Notes under the pieces: generated by a model
Database searches by the model: none
Told to the model about the DNA's origin: nothing
Seen by the model: only the letters and a program-made list of their open reading frames with translations
NCBI RefSeq assembly: GCF_017355785.1
Contig: NZ_JAFEWE010000015.1
Coordinates: forward strand, 111,959 to 175,958
DNA length: 64,000 bases
Direction: 5' to 3'
Source: Desertivirga arenae
GTDB taxonomy: Bacteria > Bacteroidota > Bacteroidia > Sphingobacteriales > Sphingobacteriaceae
Translations under genes and position numbers: made by a program
Part shown: in pieces, positions 9,335 to 19,454 of the stretch
How positions within the stretch are numbered: the stretch's first letter is position 1
Layout of the letters: every line of letters begins with the position of its first letter

Positions 9335-10024
9335 TTAGTATAAACCTTCTGGTCCAAAACAGAACTTAAGACCAACAGACAATACACCGTACATATCCGG
9401 AATGTTACTAAAGGCACCACCTTTCGATGCATCATTATATCCGTCCAGACCTTCCCCTGTTGTTACGTTAAATTGATAACCAACATTAAAGATATAACGC
9501 GTATAACCCCATCTGTCAAGAATATTAAAATTCATCCCTGCACTTACAGGAACTACAATCCCTGTACTTTTGTCCTTACCAGGGAATTCATAACCGTCAG
9601 TAGGTTTAAAACGCACAACATCCTTTACATTATTTTTTATCATTCCTACTCCCAAGCCCATATAAAGGCCACGGATAGCATACAAAAAATTGTTGCTTTC
9701 AAAATCCACAACCTGACCTAGTTGAACCTGCCCACCTAACGTAAGAGAGGAATAACTATTTTTAAAATATCTTAAATGTGGGTCATTCAACTTATCACCT
9801 CCGGTTAAGCTTCCATTTTGATACTCCAATCCTAACGTAGTGAAGGGAGTTAGATGGTAATTAAGATTTGCTGCCAAAGTTTGTGCCGGACGCTTCTTGT
9901 TAAGGTCAGCAAATGCAACATTTGAGCCAACATTTACACCCGCAGAAAGACGATAGTAGTTATATTGGCCGAAGCTTTTAACAAAAAAGAAACACGAAAT
10001 TAGAACGAGTAGATAATTTCTCAA
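9335..10024 (-). CDS. Outer-membrane beta-barrel protein, function unknown
   Basis: A 229-residue exported protein with a cleavable signal (MRNYLLVLISCFFFVKSFGQ). The mature part has alternating aromatic and polar strands and ends in YGVLSVGLKFCFGPEGLY, the pattern of a small outer-membrane barrel. The start codon is TTG; no in-frame ATG lies upstream, and the signal peptide begins there. It resembles the many PorT/OmpA-barrel-like proteins of Bacteroidetes, but I cannot name a family. It is divergent from pepT. Confidence 0.7.
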   Translation of the reverse strand: MRNYLLVLISCFFFVKSFGQYNYYRLSAGVNVGSNVAFADLNKKRPAQTLAANLNYHLTPFTTLGLEYQNGSLTGGDKLNDPHLRYFKNSYSSLTLGGQVQLGQVVDFESNNFLYAIRGLYMGLGVGMIKNNVKDVVRFKPTDGYEFPGKDKSTGIVVPVSAGMNFNILDRWGYTRYIFNVGYQFNVTTGEGLDGYNDASKGGAFSNIPDMYGVLSVGLKFCFGPEGLY

Positions 10025-10098
10025 AGCAATACATTTAAAAGTCGAGGTAAAATAAGCTAAAAAATATAAAATTTCAAATACTTAATTATTAAATCACT

Positions 10099-11391
10099 AT
10101 GAAACAAACGCATTTAATAGAAAGTTTAAAAAGTTATCAATATATCAGCCTGAGTAAATTTCTTAAATATGTCACTATTGACACTCAATCAGATCCACAT
10201 TCCAAGAGCTTTCCTTCTACAGAGAAACAGAAAAACCTGGGGAAGATATTAGTGGAGGATCTTCTTGAAATAGGTGTTAAGGACGTACACCTGGACGAGC
10301 ATGGCTACGTATACGCTACAATTCCTTCAAATTCTGAGAAATCTGTACCGGTAATCTGTTTTTGCTCTCATATGGACACCTCTCCGGATGCAAGTGGAGA
10401 AAATGTTAAACCTATCATTCATAAAAATTATAACGGAGAGGATCTGGTACTTCCTGACGACCAAAATCAGGTTATTCGCCTTAAGGACCATCCGAAGTTA
10501 AAATCTCAAATAGGAAATGATATTATAACGGCAAGCGGTACTACGCTTCTTGGTGCTGATAATAAAGCGGGTGTGGCAGAAATAGTTGATGCAGCAAACT
10601 TCTTTATCAGTCACCCGGAAATAAAGCATGGTGAAATAAAGATACTTTTCACTCCCGACGAAGAGGTTGGCCGGGGAGTAGAACGCGTAGACCTTAAGAA
10701 GTTAAATGCAAACTTCGGCTATACAGTGGATGGCGAAGCCAGAGGGACAATTGAAAATGAAACTTTCTCTGCAGACTATGCTGCCATCAGGATAAAGGGG
10801 GTAAGTGCACACCCTGGATTTGCAAAAGGATCCATGGAAAGTGCCATTAAAATAGCATCAGAAATTGTAGCAGCCTTGCCAAAAGACCGCTACTCGCCGG
10901 AAAGCACTTCAGATAAGGAGGGTTTTATTCACCCCGTTTCGATGAGTGGAACGGTTGAGGAGGCAACGATTGAATTTATTTTAAGAGACTTTGCTGATGA
11001 AGAACTAGCAAGCCATGCAAGGATTCTTGAAGCTATTGCCAACGAAGTGATCGAAGGATATCCAAATTCTTCTTTCGAGCTTGAAGTGAAGGAACAGTAT
11101 AGAAATATGAAAGCTGTACTTGATAAATTTCCTCAGGTAATAGAATTTGCTAAAGAAGCTGTTGAAAGGGCCGGAATGGAACCAAAGCTTCAAAGTATCC
11201 GCGGAGGAACAGACGGTTCAAGGCTTTCTTTTATGGGACTTCCATGTCCTAATATTTTCGCAGGCGAACATGCTTTTCATAGTAAACACGAGTGGGTTTC
11301 CATTCAAGACATGCAAAAGGCTGTAGATACAATAATACATCTTGCCGTGGTTTGGGAAGAAAAATTCAATCAGGAAGTCGCAAATTATTAG
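10099..11391 (+). CDS. pepT: Peptidase T (tripeptide aminopeptidase)
   Basis: Predicted cytoplasmic zinc aminopeptidase of family M20 that removes the N-terminal residue of tripeptides. At 430 residues it is close to the 408-residue enterobacterial enzyme. Metal and catalytic motifs are CSHMDTSPD (near residue 90), LLGADNKAGVAEI (near 151) and TPDEEVGRG (near 190), plus a late AGEHAFHSKHEWV segment with the last metal histidine region. The RGGTDGSRLSFMG block near residue 365 is typical of PepT. It is followed after 72 nt by a sensor kinase gene with its own promoter, so it is probably a single-gene unit. Confidence 0.93.
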   Translation: MKQTHLIESLKSYQYISLSKFLKYVTIDTQSDPHSKSFPSTEKQKNLGKILVEDLLEIGVKDVHLDEHGYVYATIPSNSEKSVPVICFCSHMDTSPDASGENVKPIIHKNYNGEDLVLPDDQNQVIRLKDHPKLKSQIGNDIITASGTTLLGADNKAGVAEIVDAANFFISHPEIKHGEIKILFTPDEEVGRGVERVDLKKLNANFGYTVDGEARGTIENETFSADYAAIRIKGVSAHPGFAKGSMESAIKIASEIVAALPKDRYSPESTSDKEGFIHPVSMSGTVEEATIEFILRDFADEELASHARILEAIANEVIEGYPNSSFELEVKEQYRNMKAVLDKFPQVIEFAKEAVERAGMEPKLQSIRGGTDGSRLSFMGLPCPNIFAGEHAFHSKHEWVSIQDMQKAVDTIIHLAVVWEEKFNQEVANY

Positions 11392-11451
11392 TCATTCGTC
11401 TTCAATTTCAGCTTCTTTAGCTCAATTTAAAATAAGAGTTATTGAAGCTGT

Positions 11452-11459
11452 TATTTTTG
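11452..11459 (+). promoter_or_regulatory. -7 promoter element TATTTTTG, leaderless position
   Basis: TATTTTTG fits TAnnTTTG and is separated by four bases from the ATG of the histidine kinase gene. No Shine-Dalgarno sequence is present. This argues for transcription starting at the initiation codon. Confidence 0.55.
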
Positions 11460-11463
11460 TAAA

Positions 11464-12561
11464 ATGGCTATTAAAAACCAGCAGATTAACAAATATCTTA
11501 CGCCTGTAGGACATATCCTTTTTTGGATGCTCTTGCTGTTCCTGCCCCATATGGTAAGGATTTCCAGCACAGGCGTACGATTTTCCGACTCCGTACAAAA
11601 CAGACTAATTGTAGGCAACCTCTTCCTGATAGCCTTCTTCTATATCAATGCCTATATATTTTACCCCCTTATTTATAAAAGAAAGGGAATGCTGCTCTAT
11701 GTTATTGTTGTGGCAGTAACTGTATTTCTTTTTGTAAAAACGTCCTTTACTATTGAACGAACCTACTTTAGGATGAAACCGCCCCAGGTAGAAAGTGTAC
11801 CAAATAACAAACCAGCGTCACCTAACGACGATAAAGCAAGGAAAAAGCGGTACAGAGAAGGAAACCTTTATTTCCTGATATTCCCATATATATTTATAAT
11901 AGGAGTTAGCGTAAGTTATAGGATAATCCGGGATTCTTCCAGAGAAGAGAAAAGTCGTAAAGAGAAAGAAAATGAGAATTTAAAAACAGAACTTTCCTTT
12001 TTACGGTCGCAGGTAAGTCCGCACTTTATGTTTAATGTACTGAACACCCTTGTGGCAATGGCGAGAAAAAAGTCTGATATGATGGAACCCTCGCTAATAA
12101 AATTATCTCATATGATGCGTTACATGCTTTACGAGAGTAACGATGAGAAAATATCCCTGGACAAAGAGGTTGAGTATTTAAGGAATTACATTGACCTGCA
12201 ACTTTTGAGATTTGGAGACGACCTTCTTCTGGAGCTTGACATAGCTGATGCTTATGAGGGATATGAGATAGAACCTATGCTTCTTATATCTTTCATCGAA
12301 AATGCATTTAAACATGGAATAGGAATGGTGGATGATCCCTTTATAAAGATAAAGCTCGAAGTGAACCGTAATACAAACTGGCTGGAGTTTAAAGTTGAAA
12401 ATTCTGTTTCACCAAGGGATAGCGCCAAAGACAAGGCCTCCGGAATCGGCCTGAACAATATGCGCAGACGCTTGGAGCTTCTGTATAAAGACCGTTACAA
12501 GCTGGAAACAGTTTTGAACGGGAGTACTTTTGTTTCAAAACTAAACATCCAACTGAAATGA
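11464..12561 (+). CDS. LytS-type sensor histidine kinase
   Basis: Predicted membrane sensor kinase (365 residues) of the LytS/YehU His_kinase family. Four hydrophobic segments occupy roughly residues 13-155. A coiled stretch then leads to [15 protein letters not shown], where His187 is the expected phosphorylation site. IENAFKHGI (near residue 279) is the N-box and [12 protein letters not shown] (near 325) the G-box of the ATPase domain. The stop overlaps the start of the response regulator gene by four bases (ATGA), so the two are translationally coupled. The signal sensed is unknown. The gene for a large outer-membrane protein follows the pair and is a plausible target. Confidence 0.9.
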   Translation: MAIKNQQINKYLTPVGHILFWMLLLFLPHMVRISSTGVRFSDSVQNRLIVGNLFLIAFFYINAYIFYPLIYKRKGMLLYVIVVAVTVFLFVKTSFTIERTYFRMKPPQVESVPNNKPASPNDDKARKKRYREGNLYFLIFPYIFIIGVSVSYRIIRDSSREEKSRKEKENENLKTELSFLRSQVSPHFMFNVLNTLVAMARKKSDMMEPSLIKLSHMMRYMLYESNDEKISLDKEVEYLRNYIDLQLLRFGDDLLLELDIADAYEGYEIEPMLLISFIENAFKHGIGMVDDPFIKIKLEVNRNTNWLEFKVENSVSPRDSAKDKASGIGLNNMRRRLELLYKDRYKLETVLNGSTFVSKLNIQLK

Positions 12562-13268
12562 TCCGCTGCCTGGTAGTTGACGACGAAAAGTTTGCTGCAG
12601 AACTAATGGAAGATAATATATCTCAAGTGCCATTTCTACAGCTTGAGGCAACATGCAGGAATGCTATGGATGCAATGAAAGTACTAAGTGAGAAAACAAT
12701 AGATCTTATCTTTCTTGACGTTCAAATGCCTGGACTAACCGGTCTTCAATTATTAAAAAGCCTTAATAATCCTCCTATGGTGATCCTGGTTACAGCTTAT
12801 GAGAAATATGCCCTTGATGGATTTAATCTTGATGTATTGGATTACCTGGTGAAGCCATTTCCTTTTGAGCGATTCATGAAAGCCGCTAACAAGGCCCTGG
12901 AGTTGTTCAACTTAAAGAATCCTCAGCAAATAAACCCCGCAAGCCCTGCAACCGAAAGTCTTTTTGTGAATGCGGATTACTCTCTGGTACGAATTAACTT
13001 ACAGGACATCCTATATATTGAAGGGTTGAAAGATTATATTAAAATTTATCTCACTGATACGGATAAGCCTGTTATAACCCGCCTTAGTATGAGGTTCATG
13101 GAAGAAAAATTACCTTCAGAGAGATTTATGAGAGTTCATAAATCATTCATCATCTCGCTTAATAAATTGTCTGCTTTCAAAAAGAACAGAGTAGTTATTC
13201 AAGATACCGAAGTACCGGTTAGTGATAACTACAAAGAAGCACTGCTGCAATACATGGGACAACAATAG
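12558..13268 (+). CDS. LytTR-type response regulator
   Basis: Predicted partner of the upstream LytS-like kinase (236 residues). The receiver domain spans about residues 1-120, with VVDDE at the acidic pocket, Asp54 in FLDVQMPG as the phosphate acceptor, and [10 protein letters not shown] holding the conserved lysine. A LytTR DNA-binding domain fills residues 135-236 ([31 protein letters not shown]). Such regulators bind direct repeats upstream of target genes. A weak hairpin (AGACGA/TCGTCT with a short T-rich tail) directly follows the stop and may end the two-gene unit. Confidence 0.93.
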   Translation: MIRCLVVDDEKFAAELMEDNISQVPFLQLEATCRNAMDAMKVLSEKTIDLIFLDVQMPGLTGLQLLKSLNNPPMVILVTAYEKYALDGFNLDVLDYLVKPFPFERFMKAANKALELFNLKNPQQINPASPATESLFVNADYSLVRINLQDILYIEGLKDYIKIYLTDTDKPVITRLSMRFMEEKLPSERFMRVHKSFIISLNKLSAFKKNRVVIQDTEVPVSDNYKEALLQYMGQQ

Positions 13269-13404
13269 TTATAGACGAGATTAACGCTTTCGTCTCTTTA
13301 TTCTTAGCCTAAGTATCATTTAGTTTAGAGTTACTTCTCAAGGTACTTTATTTGCAGCGTTATAAACTTTAAAAATTCAATCAAAATCTGAAATAAAACC
13401 ACAC

Positions 13405-16239
13405 ATGAAAAAAATAGTACTAATGCTATTCCTACTGATTTCAACTCACCTGTTTGCTCAAACGGGACGACAAATTAGTGGAGTCGTAAAAGATTCTACG
13501 GGAATTAGTGTCATTGCGGGATCCGTAAAGCTGGTATCTGCGAAAGATACCCTGTCTACTGTAACTGATGTAAATGGCAACTTCACCTTTCGAAATGTTA
13601 AGTCATCTCAATTTCTTATTACTGTAGCAGCCTTAGGATATCAAACATTGAATAAAAGGTTCCTTTATAAAGATGAAGCCGCCCCATTAAAGCTTGAGGC
13701 TATTACTCTTCGTTCTGAAAGTAAGCTACTTAATGCTGTAGTAGTTTCAGGTACCAAAGGTGTGGTAGTAAAGCAAGATACAGTAGAGTACCGCGCCAGT
13801 GATTACCCTGTCAGGGAAAATTCAGTAGCCGAAGACATCATTAAAAAACTTCCTGGGGTAGAAGTTGATAAGGATGGAAATGTTACTACTCAGGGAAAAA
13901 GTGTAACGCGCGTTCGGGTGAACGGACGGGATTATTTCGAGGGCGACTTGAAAACAGCAACGCAAAATTTACCTGCAGAAATAATCGAGAAAATACAAAT
14001 TGTAGACGACTATGGAGATCAGTCAAAAATTACCGGGATAAGGGAAGGAGAAGCTGATAAGATCATTAATATTCAGATTCGTCCCGATAAAAATAAAGGG
14101 ATGATCTTAAACGCCAACGCAGGTGTTGGAAATAAAGGAAGATATCAGTTTCTTGGAAATGGTCAATTTTTGAACAATGACCGCCAGATAGCAACTATTC
14201 TGAACTTTAACAATACAAACGCTAATGTCTTTCAATTCCTGGGTGGTGGTACACGGGGATTTGGAGGTGGCGGACGCCGTGGTGGAAACTTTGGAGGAGG
14301 AGGGGGCTTCGGAGGTTTTAACCAGAACGGTATTACCAATACCATGGGAGGCGGTTTGAACTACCGTGATGAATGGAGTAAAAAAATTAGTGTATATGGT
14401 AGCTACAGGTTCACCTATAGAAATAATGATGTTATTAGCCAAACGGATACCTGGAATAACTTTGGGATCGACCAAAGGACAAATGAGCAGCGTGTTCTTA
14501 ACGCGTTCAGAAATTCCAACACAGAGACTAAGACAATTTTCAATAACTTCAACTTCAATTTAGAGTACAAGATAGATACGCTAAACTACCTATTGCTATC
14601 ACCATCCTTCAGCATCTCCTCAAACGATGTAGCCAGCAATTACTTAGAAAATCAATTCGGTACTGGTTTCACTACTGTTGACCGTGACAATACATCGTCT
14701 ACAGACGCAACATCTCCTTTCTTTGGCGGTAATGTTATCTATAATCACAGATTTAAGAAAGCTGGTAGAAACCTCTCTTTTGCAGGATCTCTGGGTCGTT
14801 CTGACAACACCAGCTATCAGGAGGCAAGGGATGCATTTGACTACCTGGACCGTCAGGACAGCCTTTCCACACGGAGAGTGGACCTGGACAATCAAAGTAT
14901 CACCTCAAATATTAATATTACATATAGTGAGCCAGTAGGAAAGTATGCCCGATTAGACTTCGGTTATAATTTTAGCAGAGCGTCTTATGATAATACCAGA
15001 AATACAGATACACTAAATAATGCATCGGGGGATTACGACTATTCGCCAAATTTGAGTAACCTTTTTGAATATTCTTTCACTACCCAACGATACAGTTTGA
15101 ATTACCGGTTTGACAGGCAAAAGCTTTATAACTTTACAGTAGGGCTTACTGCTCAGCCAACATTATTGGAAGGACAATCGAAAACAGCAGGCATTAATGC
15201 AAATCCTCATAGAACTGGGTTTAATGTTTTCCCCACCGCTCGCTTCGCTTACTTCTTTGCAAGATCGAGATCCTTAAACATCAACTATTCAGGTCGAAGT
15301 ACAGAACCAAGCTTTAGTCAAATCCAACCAGGCAAAGACATTTCAGATGTGCAACGACCTGTTATTGGTAATCCAGAGCTAAAATCAGCCTTCACGCAGA
15401 GTCTTAATGTCAACTACAATAATAACGATCCGGTTTCAGGAGTGTTCTTAAACCTTGGCTTAGATGCGAACATAATTAATAACCGGATAACCAGGAATGT
15501 TGTTACCAGGGAAAATAGTAATGTTCAGGAAACTTACTACTTGAATACCGATGGTTACTTCTCAACGAATGCTAACTATAGTCTGGGTAAACCTTTTCTC
15601 GAAAGAAAACTTCGTTTATCAGTATTCGGTAATGTAAATTATAGTAACGATATAACTTTCCAGAATAGCAATAAAAACATTGCGAGGAACTGGGGAATTA
15701 CACAGGGTGCAAGATTGCAGATCAATCCTAATAAAAATATTGAAATATATCCTGCAGCACGTTATAGCACTAGCTGGGTAAATTATAGTTTAACTCCAGA
15801 ACGCAAATCTTCAGCAGATAGCTGGAATCTTGACTTGAACGGAAGAGTTTACTTTCTTAAAACCTTTATTATTGGCTTTGATCTAACTCAGACGCTTAAC
15901 AGTGGCTACGGCAGCATAGCTTCTAACCCATTAATTATAAACACGTATTTAGAAAAGCAATTTTTTAACAGACGTGGAGCGTTCCGGATCCAAGGATTTG
16001 ATGTAATGAAGGAAGCTACCAACGTATCAAGAACACAATCTGAGAATTATATTAGCAACAGCCTTAACAATCGTTTAACCAGATATGTGATGGCCACGTT
16101 CTCATATAGATTATCAAAATTCCCTGGAAGTGGAGGTCAACAAGGCGATAACTTCCAGAGAAATAGAGATGGAGGTCAATTTAATCCTGGTGGAGGTGGC
16201 TTCCCCGGCGGAGGTGGATTTCCACGTGGAGGAAATTAA
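13405..16239 (+). CDS. Large outer-membrane beta-barrel protein, TonB-receptor-like with carboxypeptidase-regulatory domain
   Basis: A 944-residue exported protein with signal MKKIVLMLFLLISTHLFAQ. A carboxypeptidase-regulatory-like domain (about residues 22-110, GRQISGVVKDSTG) is followed by a TonB-receptor plug-like segment (VAEDIIKKLPGVEVDKDG; VRVNGRDYFEGD). A long beta-barrel makes up the rest. A glycine-rich insert lies near residues 280-310 (FGGGGRRGG and FGGGGGFGG), and the last 25 residues are again GGGGF repeats, so the C-terminus lacks the usual aromatic barrel-closing residue. The ligand is unknown, and no SusD gene follows, so it is not a Sus-type pair. Position behind a LytS/LytTR pair suggests regulation by it. 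It ends at a strong bidirectional terminator. Confidence 0.85.
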   Translation: MKKIVLMLFLLISTHLFAQTGRQISGVVKDSTGISVIAGSVKLVSAKDTLSTVTDVNGNFTFRNVKSSQFLITVAALGYQTLNKRFLYKDEAAPLKLEAITLRSESKLLNAVVVSGTKGVVVKQDTVEYRASDYPVRENSVAEDIIKKLPGVEVDKDGNVTTQGKSVTRVRVNGRDYFEGDLKTATQNLPAEIIEKIQIVDDYGDQSKITGIREGEADKIINIQIRPDKNKGMILNANAGVGNKGRYQFLGNGQFLNNDRQIATILNFNNTNANVFQFLGGGTRGFGGGGRRGGNFGGGGGFGGFNQNGITNTMGGGLNYRDEWSKKISVYGSYRFTYRNNDVISQTDTWNNFGIDQRTNEQRVLNAFRNSNTETKTIFNNFNFNLEYKIDTLNYLLLSPSFSISSNDVASNYLENQFGTGFTTVDRDNTSSTDATSPFFGGNVIYNHRFKKAGRNLSFAGSLGRSDNTSYQEARDAFDYLDRQDSLSTRRVDLDNQSITSNINITYSEPVGKYARLDFGYNFSRASYDNTRNTDTLNNASGDYDYSPNLSNLFEYSFTTQRYSLNYRFDRQKLYNFTVGLTAQPTLLEGQSKTAGINANPHRTGFNVFPTARFAYFFARSRSLNINYSGRSTEPSFSQIQPGKDISDVQRPVIGNPELKSAFTQSLNVNYNNNDPVSGVFLNLGLDANIINNRITRNVVTRENSNVQETYYLNTDGYFSTNANYSLGKPFLERKLRLSVFGNVNYSNDITFQNSNKNIARNWGITQGARLQINPNKNIEIYPAARYSTSWVNYSLTPERKSSADSWNLDLNGRVYFLKTFIIGFDLTQTLNSGYGSIASNPLIINTYLEKQFFNRRGAFRIQGFDVMKEATNVSRTQSENYISNSLNNRLTRYVMATFSYRLSKFPGSGGQQGDNFQRNRDGGQFNPGGGGFPGGGGFPRGGN

Positions 16240-16253
16240 TAGTTTGAACACCT

Positions 16254-16299
16254 AAAATAAACGCCCCAATAAATCAGAGTTTATTGGGGCGTTTATTTT
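16254..16299. terminator. Bidirectional rho-independent terminator
   Basis: A perfect 20-bp stem (core AACGCCCC/GGGGCGTT) encloses a six-base loop TCAGAG and has A- and T-rich flanks on either side. It sits between two convergent genes and can serve both. Confidence 0.93.
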
Positions 16300-16325
16300 T
16301 AATAACCAGGCAAGCTTTTGCTATT

Positions 16326-18071
16326 TTATTCCACTTGTCCTGAGACTATAGGTGGGATCGGGAAGTATTGAAGACCGTCCCCTGTTTTTAGCCCCGGGCT
16401 CACGGTCACTGGCAACCTTCCAGAGGCAGGAATTTTACCCGCCACCACTTTAGCTACCGCTCTCTGCATTTCGTCATTATTCTGATAGTTCACAATCAGG
16501 GTTCCGGCCTGCTCCAAAGCAGGAAGACCACCTATTGTATAGGGATTTGCAAACAGGCAAACCATTGGATTCATTGCCACCACATCACCTATAAACTTTT
16601 TTAATGTGTTATTATAATCTAAGGAACTTAATGGCCTTTTGCGATAGTCATGTATCGCAAGAACGATCTGCTTGTAGTTCCTCAATTCCTTCTTCACCCT
16701 GTCCACATCCACTTGCGAAGCAATTTTTGAAAGGATATAATTTGTTGAATTAGGAAAACTTATACTAACCTCTCTTTGAAACACCGTTAAGTCAGTTACC
16801 CCAACGCTAATTATAGCCGTATTTTCGGAGGGAGTGAAGATCTTCAACAAACTGTCGCCTTTTAACACAGTAACGGCAGCGTCAGCCAATTTCTGATTTA
16901 ACGCCTGCGCTTCAGGACGATTTAAAAACGCAGAGATAGATGAGCTATCTGTTCCTGGTTGTTGTCCTACTTTTGCCCAGTACTTCGCTGCCAAAATCTT
17001 CTTAACACTCGCAATTACTTGAGACCTTTCAAGTCGTTTTGCTTTGATAGCCTCCCGTGCAAGTTTTATAGCCCGTTCTGTATTTTCGGAAAGCTCAATA
17101 ATATCGTTTCCTGCCATGATAGCTCGTACATCTGCCTCACCATTAGAGAAGTATTTAGTAACCCCTTTCATCTCCATTGCATCGGATATTGCCAGGCCTT
17201 TGAAACCTAAATCTTCTTTCAACAACCCAGTAATAATAGGCCTTGAGAGAGTAGAAGGGAGATTTTCAGTACTGTCTAAAGCTGGGATATTCATATGAGC
17301 AACCATTACTCCTGAAGCTCCTTTAGCAATCAACTCCTTAAAAGGGTATAACTCAAGAGAATCAAGCCTCTCCCTGGTAAAATTCAACTTCGGAAGATCT
17401 CCATGCGAATCCACGTCTGTGTCACCGTGCCCGGGAAAGTGTTTAATACTTACAAGGACGCCTTCGTCCTGCAAGCCCTTCATATAAGCTGCAGCTTTAA
17501 GGGCAACATTATATTTATTATCCCCGAATGAACGATAGTTAATTACAGGATTACGAGGGTTATTATTTATATCAGAAACAGGCGCAAAGTTCAAATGCAT
17601 ACCTAATCGCTTAAAGTCCCTGGCTATTTCACGTCCCATTGCATAAATAAGACTATTGTCTTGGATAGCTCCCAATGTCATTTGGTAAGGATAAGAAATC
17701 GTACTATCTAAACGCATGCCCAAGCCCCATTCTGCATCCATTGCAATCAGCAAAGGAACCTCAGAGATTGATTGATATGTTTTAGTTAGATTAGCCTGCC
17801 TACCTGGCCCTCCCTGAAAGAAAACAAGTCCACCAACCTTATTGGTCTTAATCAGTTTAGCCACTGAATCCTCATAGGCTTTCCCAAGATTTGTGTGTGC
17901 TCTTAAAAAAAACATCTGTCCAATCCGCTCCTTCCGCTTAATTTTCTTAAAAACGGAGTCTACCCAATGCTGCTGTTGTACGTCGGGCTCCATAAAGGGC
18001 TTTAATGATTGGGCAAAAAGCCCGGTTGACGAACAAATAGAGAAGGCAACTACAAAAATTCTTAAAAGCAT
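16326..18071 (-). CDS. Glycoside hydrolase family 3 enzyme (NagZ-like beta-N-acetylhexosaminidase)
   Basis: Predicted exported GH3 hydrolase, 581 residues from the chosen ATG, which begins a clear signal peptide (MLLRIFVVAFSICSSTGLFAQ). A longer frame upstream encodes an unlikely extension and was rejected. The NagZ signature KHFPGHGDTDVDSHGDLP carries the general acid/base His and Asp, and GLAISDAMEMKGV contains the nucleophilic Asp. A C-terminal alpha/beta domain of about 180 residues follows the catalytic barrel, as in two-domain NagZ proteins of Bacteroidetes and Firmicutes. Substrate is likely GlcNAc-containing murein fragments, acting in the periplasm here; this is inferred from motifs. 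Convergent with the receptor gene. Confidence 0.88.
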   Translation of the reverse strand: MLLRIFVVAFSICSSTGLFAQSLKPFMEPDVQQQHWVDSVFKKIKRKERIGQMFFLRAHTNLGKAYEDSVAKLIKTNKVGGLVFFQGGPGRQANLTKTYQSISEVPLLIAMDAEWGLGMRLDSTISYPYQMTLGAIQDNSLIYAMGREIARDFKRLGMHLNFAPVSDINNNPRNPVINYRSFGDNKYNVALKAAAYMKGLQDEGVLVSIKHFPGHGDTDVDSHGDLPKLNFTRERLDSLELYPFKELIAKGASGVMVAHMNIPALDSTENLPSTLSRPIITGLLKEDLGFKGLAISDAMEMKGVTKYFSNGEADVRAIMAGNDIIELSENTERAIKLAREAIKAKRLERSQVIASVKKILAAKYWAKVGQQPGTDSSSISAFLNRPEAQALNQKLADAAVTVLKGDSLLKIFTPSENTAIISVGVTDLTVFQREVSISFPNSTNYILSKIASQVDVDRVKKELRNYKQIVLAIHDYRKRPLSSLDYNNTLKKFIGDVVAMNPMVCLFANPYTIGGLPALEQAGTLIVNYQNNDEMQRAVAKVVAGKIPASGRLPVTVSPGLKTGDGLQYFPIPPIVSGQVE

Positions 18072-18221
18072 ATATTGAATTATTCTGTATAAAAAAACAT
18101 ACAAGGTTAAAAAAAAAGCAATCAAATAATTACAAAAATTGTCAGCGCCTTGTTTTTTAGGATGATGAAATAATTTGGCATTATTATTTCTAGAATAAGA
18201 TAACACAAAACACTTAGAATT

Positions 18222-18830
18222 ATGAAATATCTATTTACCATTGCTGTTGCGGCCCTGTTGGCTGTAGGAGCTAAGGCACAGTCAGTGTCATTAAGAGCAG
18301 GAGCGAACTTCTCTAACATTATCAAAACCGGCGACGGTAATTTTTCTACTGATTTCAAACCTGGCTTCCATGCAGGGCTAGGTATTGATATTCCGATCGT
18401 CCCTGCATTTTCATTTGCTCCAGAGATCCTGTATTCACAAAAGGGATATAAGGCGGACTATTCAAGCGTGATCGGAGGTGAAACCAAATATTCGGTAACG
18501 ACAAATTTTATTGACGTACCTATATTGGCAAAATTCAAGTCTGGTGGTTTTAACCTCCATTTAGGCCCACAGATATCTTTCTTAACCTCTACTACGGAAA
18601 GTTGGGACAGTGGTAGCCAGCAGTACCGGGAAACGGTTAAGGAGGATAACTCCAATCTCAAAAAAAGTATCCTTAGTGGAGTGGTAGGAATAGGTATAGA
18701 TGTAACTCCGAAAGTATCATTCATCGGCCGATACGCTCTTGACTTCCAAAAAAACAATGAAAATGGGACTTCAGAAACCCCGGAATATAAGAACCAGGTG
18801 ATCCAGGTAGGTTTAGGAGTTCGTTTATAA
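18222..18830 (+). CDS. Porin-family outer-membrane beta-barrel protein (PorT-like)
   Basis: A 202-residue exported protein with signal MKYLFTIAVAALLAVGAKAQ and the opening SVSLRAGANFSNI, typical of the PorT/outer-membrane beta-barrel domain widespread in Bacteroidetes. It continues with regular strands (GFHAGLGIDIPIV, FIDVPILAKFK, FNLHLGPQISFL) and ends QVIQVGLGVRL, a normal barrel terminus. Function and ligand are unknown. It is a monocistronic unit closed by its own terminator. Confidence 0.82.
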   Translation: MKYLFTIAVAALLAVGAKAQSVSLRAGANFSNIIKTGDGNFSTDFKPGFHAGLGIDIPIVPAFSFAPEILYSQKGYKADYSSVIGGETKYSVTTNFIDVPILAKFKSGGFNLHLGPQISFLTSTTESWDSGSQQYRETVKEDNSNLKKSILSGVVGIGIDVTPKVSFIGRYALDFQKNNENGTSETPEYKNQVIQVGLGVRL

Positions 18831-18848
18831 AGAAAATTTAAAAAATTA

Positions 18849-18875
18849 AAAGCCGGCCAAAGCCGGCTTTTTTTT
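18849..18875 (+). terminator. Rho-independent terminator of the barrel gene
   Basis: The stem AAAGCCGGC/GCCGGCTTT has a four-base loop CAAA and is followed by a run of T. It lies 18 nt after the stop codon. Confidence 0.93.
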
Positions 18876-18900
18876 ATGGAAAGGCTTTATAGTTTCTACC

Positions 18901-19377
18901 TTAGGTATCCAAACTAATCTGGCGCTTAATGCTTTCCTCTAAGGATATAAATGTTTCAGTCCTCGAGATACCTTCTACAGATTGAATATGATCATTCAAT
19001 ACGATCCTTAGGTGGTTCGTATCTCTGCAAATGATCTTTGCGAACATACTCCAGGCTCCTGTAGTATAATGCAGTTCTACAATCTCTTTAATTTTTTTTA
19101 GCTTCTCAACAGCGTCTTTATACGTTGAACCTTTCTCTAGGTAGATTCCCAAATAGGCGCAGATATCATAACCAATCTTCTGAGGATCAATTAGTAAGTT
19201 CGAGCCCTTGATGATACCAAGGTCCTGCATTTTCTTCATCCGAACGTGGATGGTACCTCCTGATACAATCAGTCTTTTGGCGATTTCTGTATATGGGATT
19301 GTTGCATCCTCCATCAGTAGAGAAAGGATCTGCATATCCAGATTATCAATTTCTAAATTTGCGCCTTTTTTTTCCAT
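18901..19377 (-). CDS. Lrp/AsnC-family transcriptional regulator
   Basis: Predicted amino-acid-responsive DNA-binding protein, 158 residues from MEKKGANLEID. An alternative ATG six codons upstream is possible. The N-terminal winged helix includes DMQILSLLMEDATIPYTEIA and VSGGTIHVRMKKM. The C-terminal RAM ligand domain covers about residues 70-150 (DICAYLGIYLEKG; TGAWSMFAKI). Such proteins form octamers and often regulate amino-acid metabolism. No target gene is adjacent; the next element upstream is the tRNA-like gene on the other strand. The ligand cannot be predicted. Confidence 0.92.
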   Translation of the reverse strand: MEKKGANLEIDNLDMQILSLLMEDATIPYTEIAKRLIVSGGTIHVRMKKMQDLGIIKGSNLLIDPQKIGYDICAYLGIYLEKGSTYKDAVEKLKKIKEIVELHYTTGAWSMFAKIICRDTNHLRIVLNDHIQSVEGISRTETFISLEESIKRQISLDT

Positions 19378-19454
19378 ATGATTTTTGAAGAACATTAAAT
19401 ATTAAACGAAGTAAATAAAAAGTTCACAAAAATTAAAATAAATCCTTAAAATAT

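Noticed and set aside
16216..16232. Second CACGTG-containing site considered as parS
   Set aside because: It lies in the Gly-rich coding tail of the receptor gene and matches the parS consensus at only about 11 of 16 positions.
18122..18358. Minus-strand 78-codon frame opposite the porin-like gene
   Set aside because: It is antisense to the signal peptide region of a clear exported protein and has no promoter.
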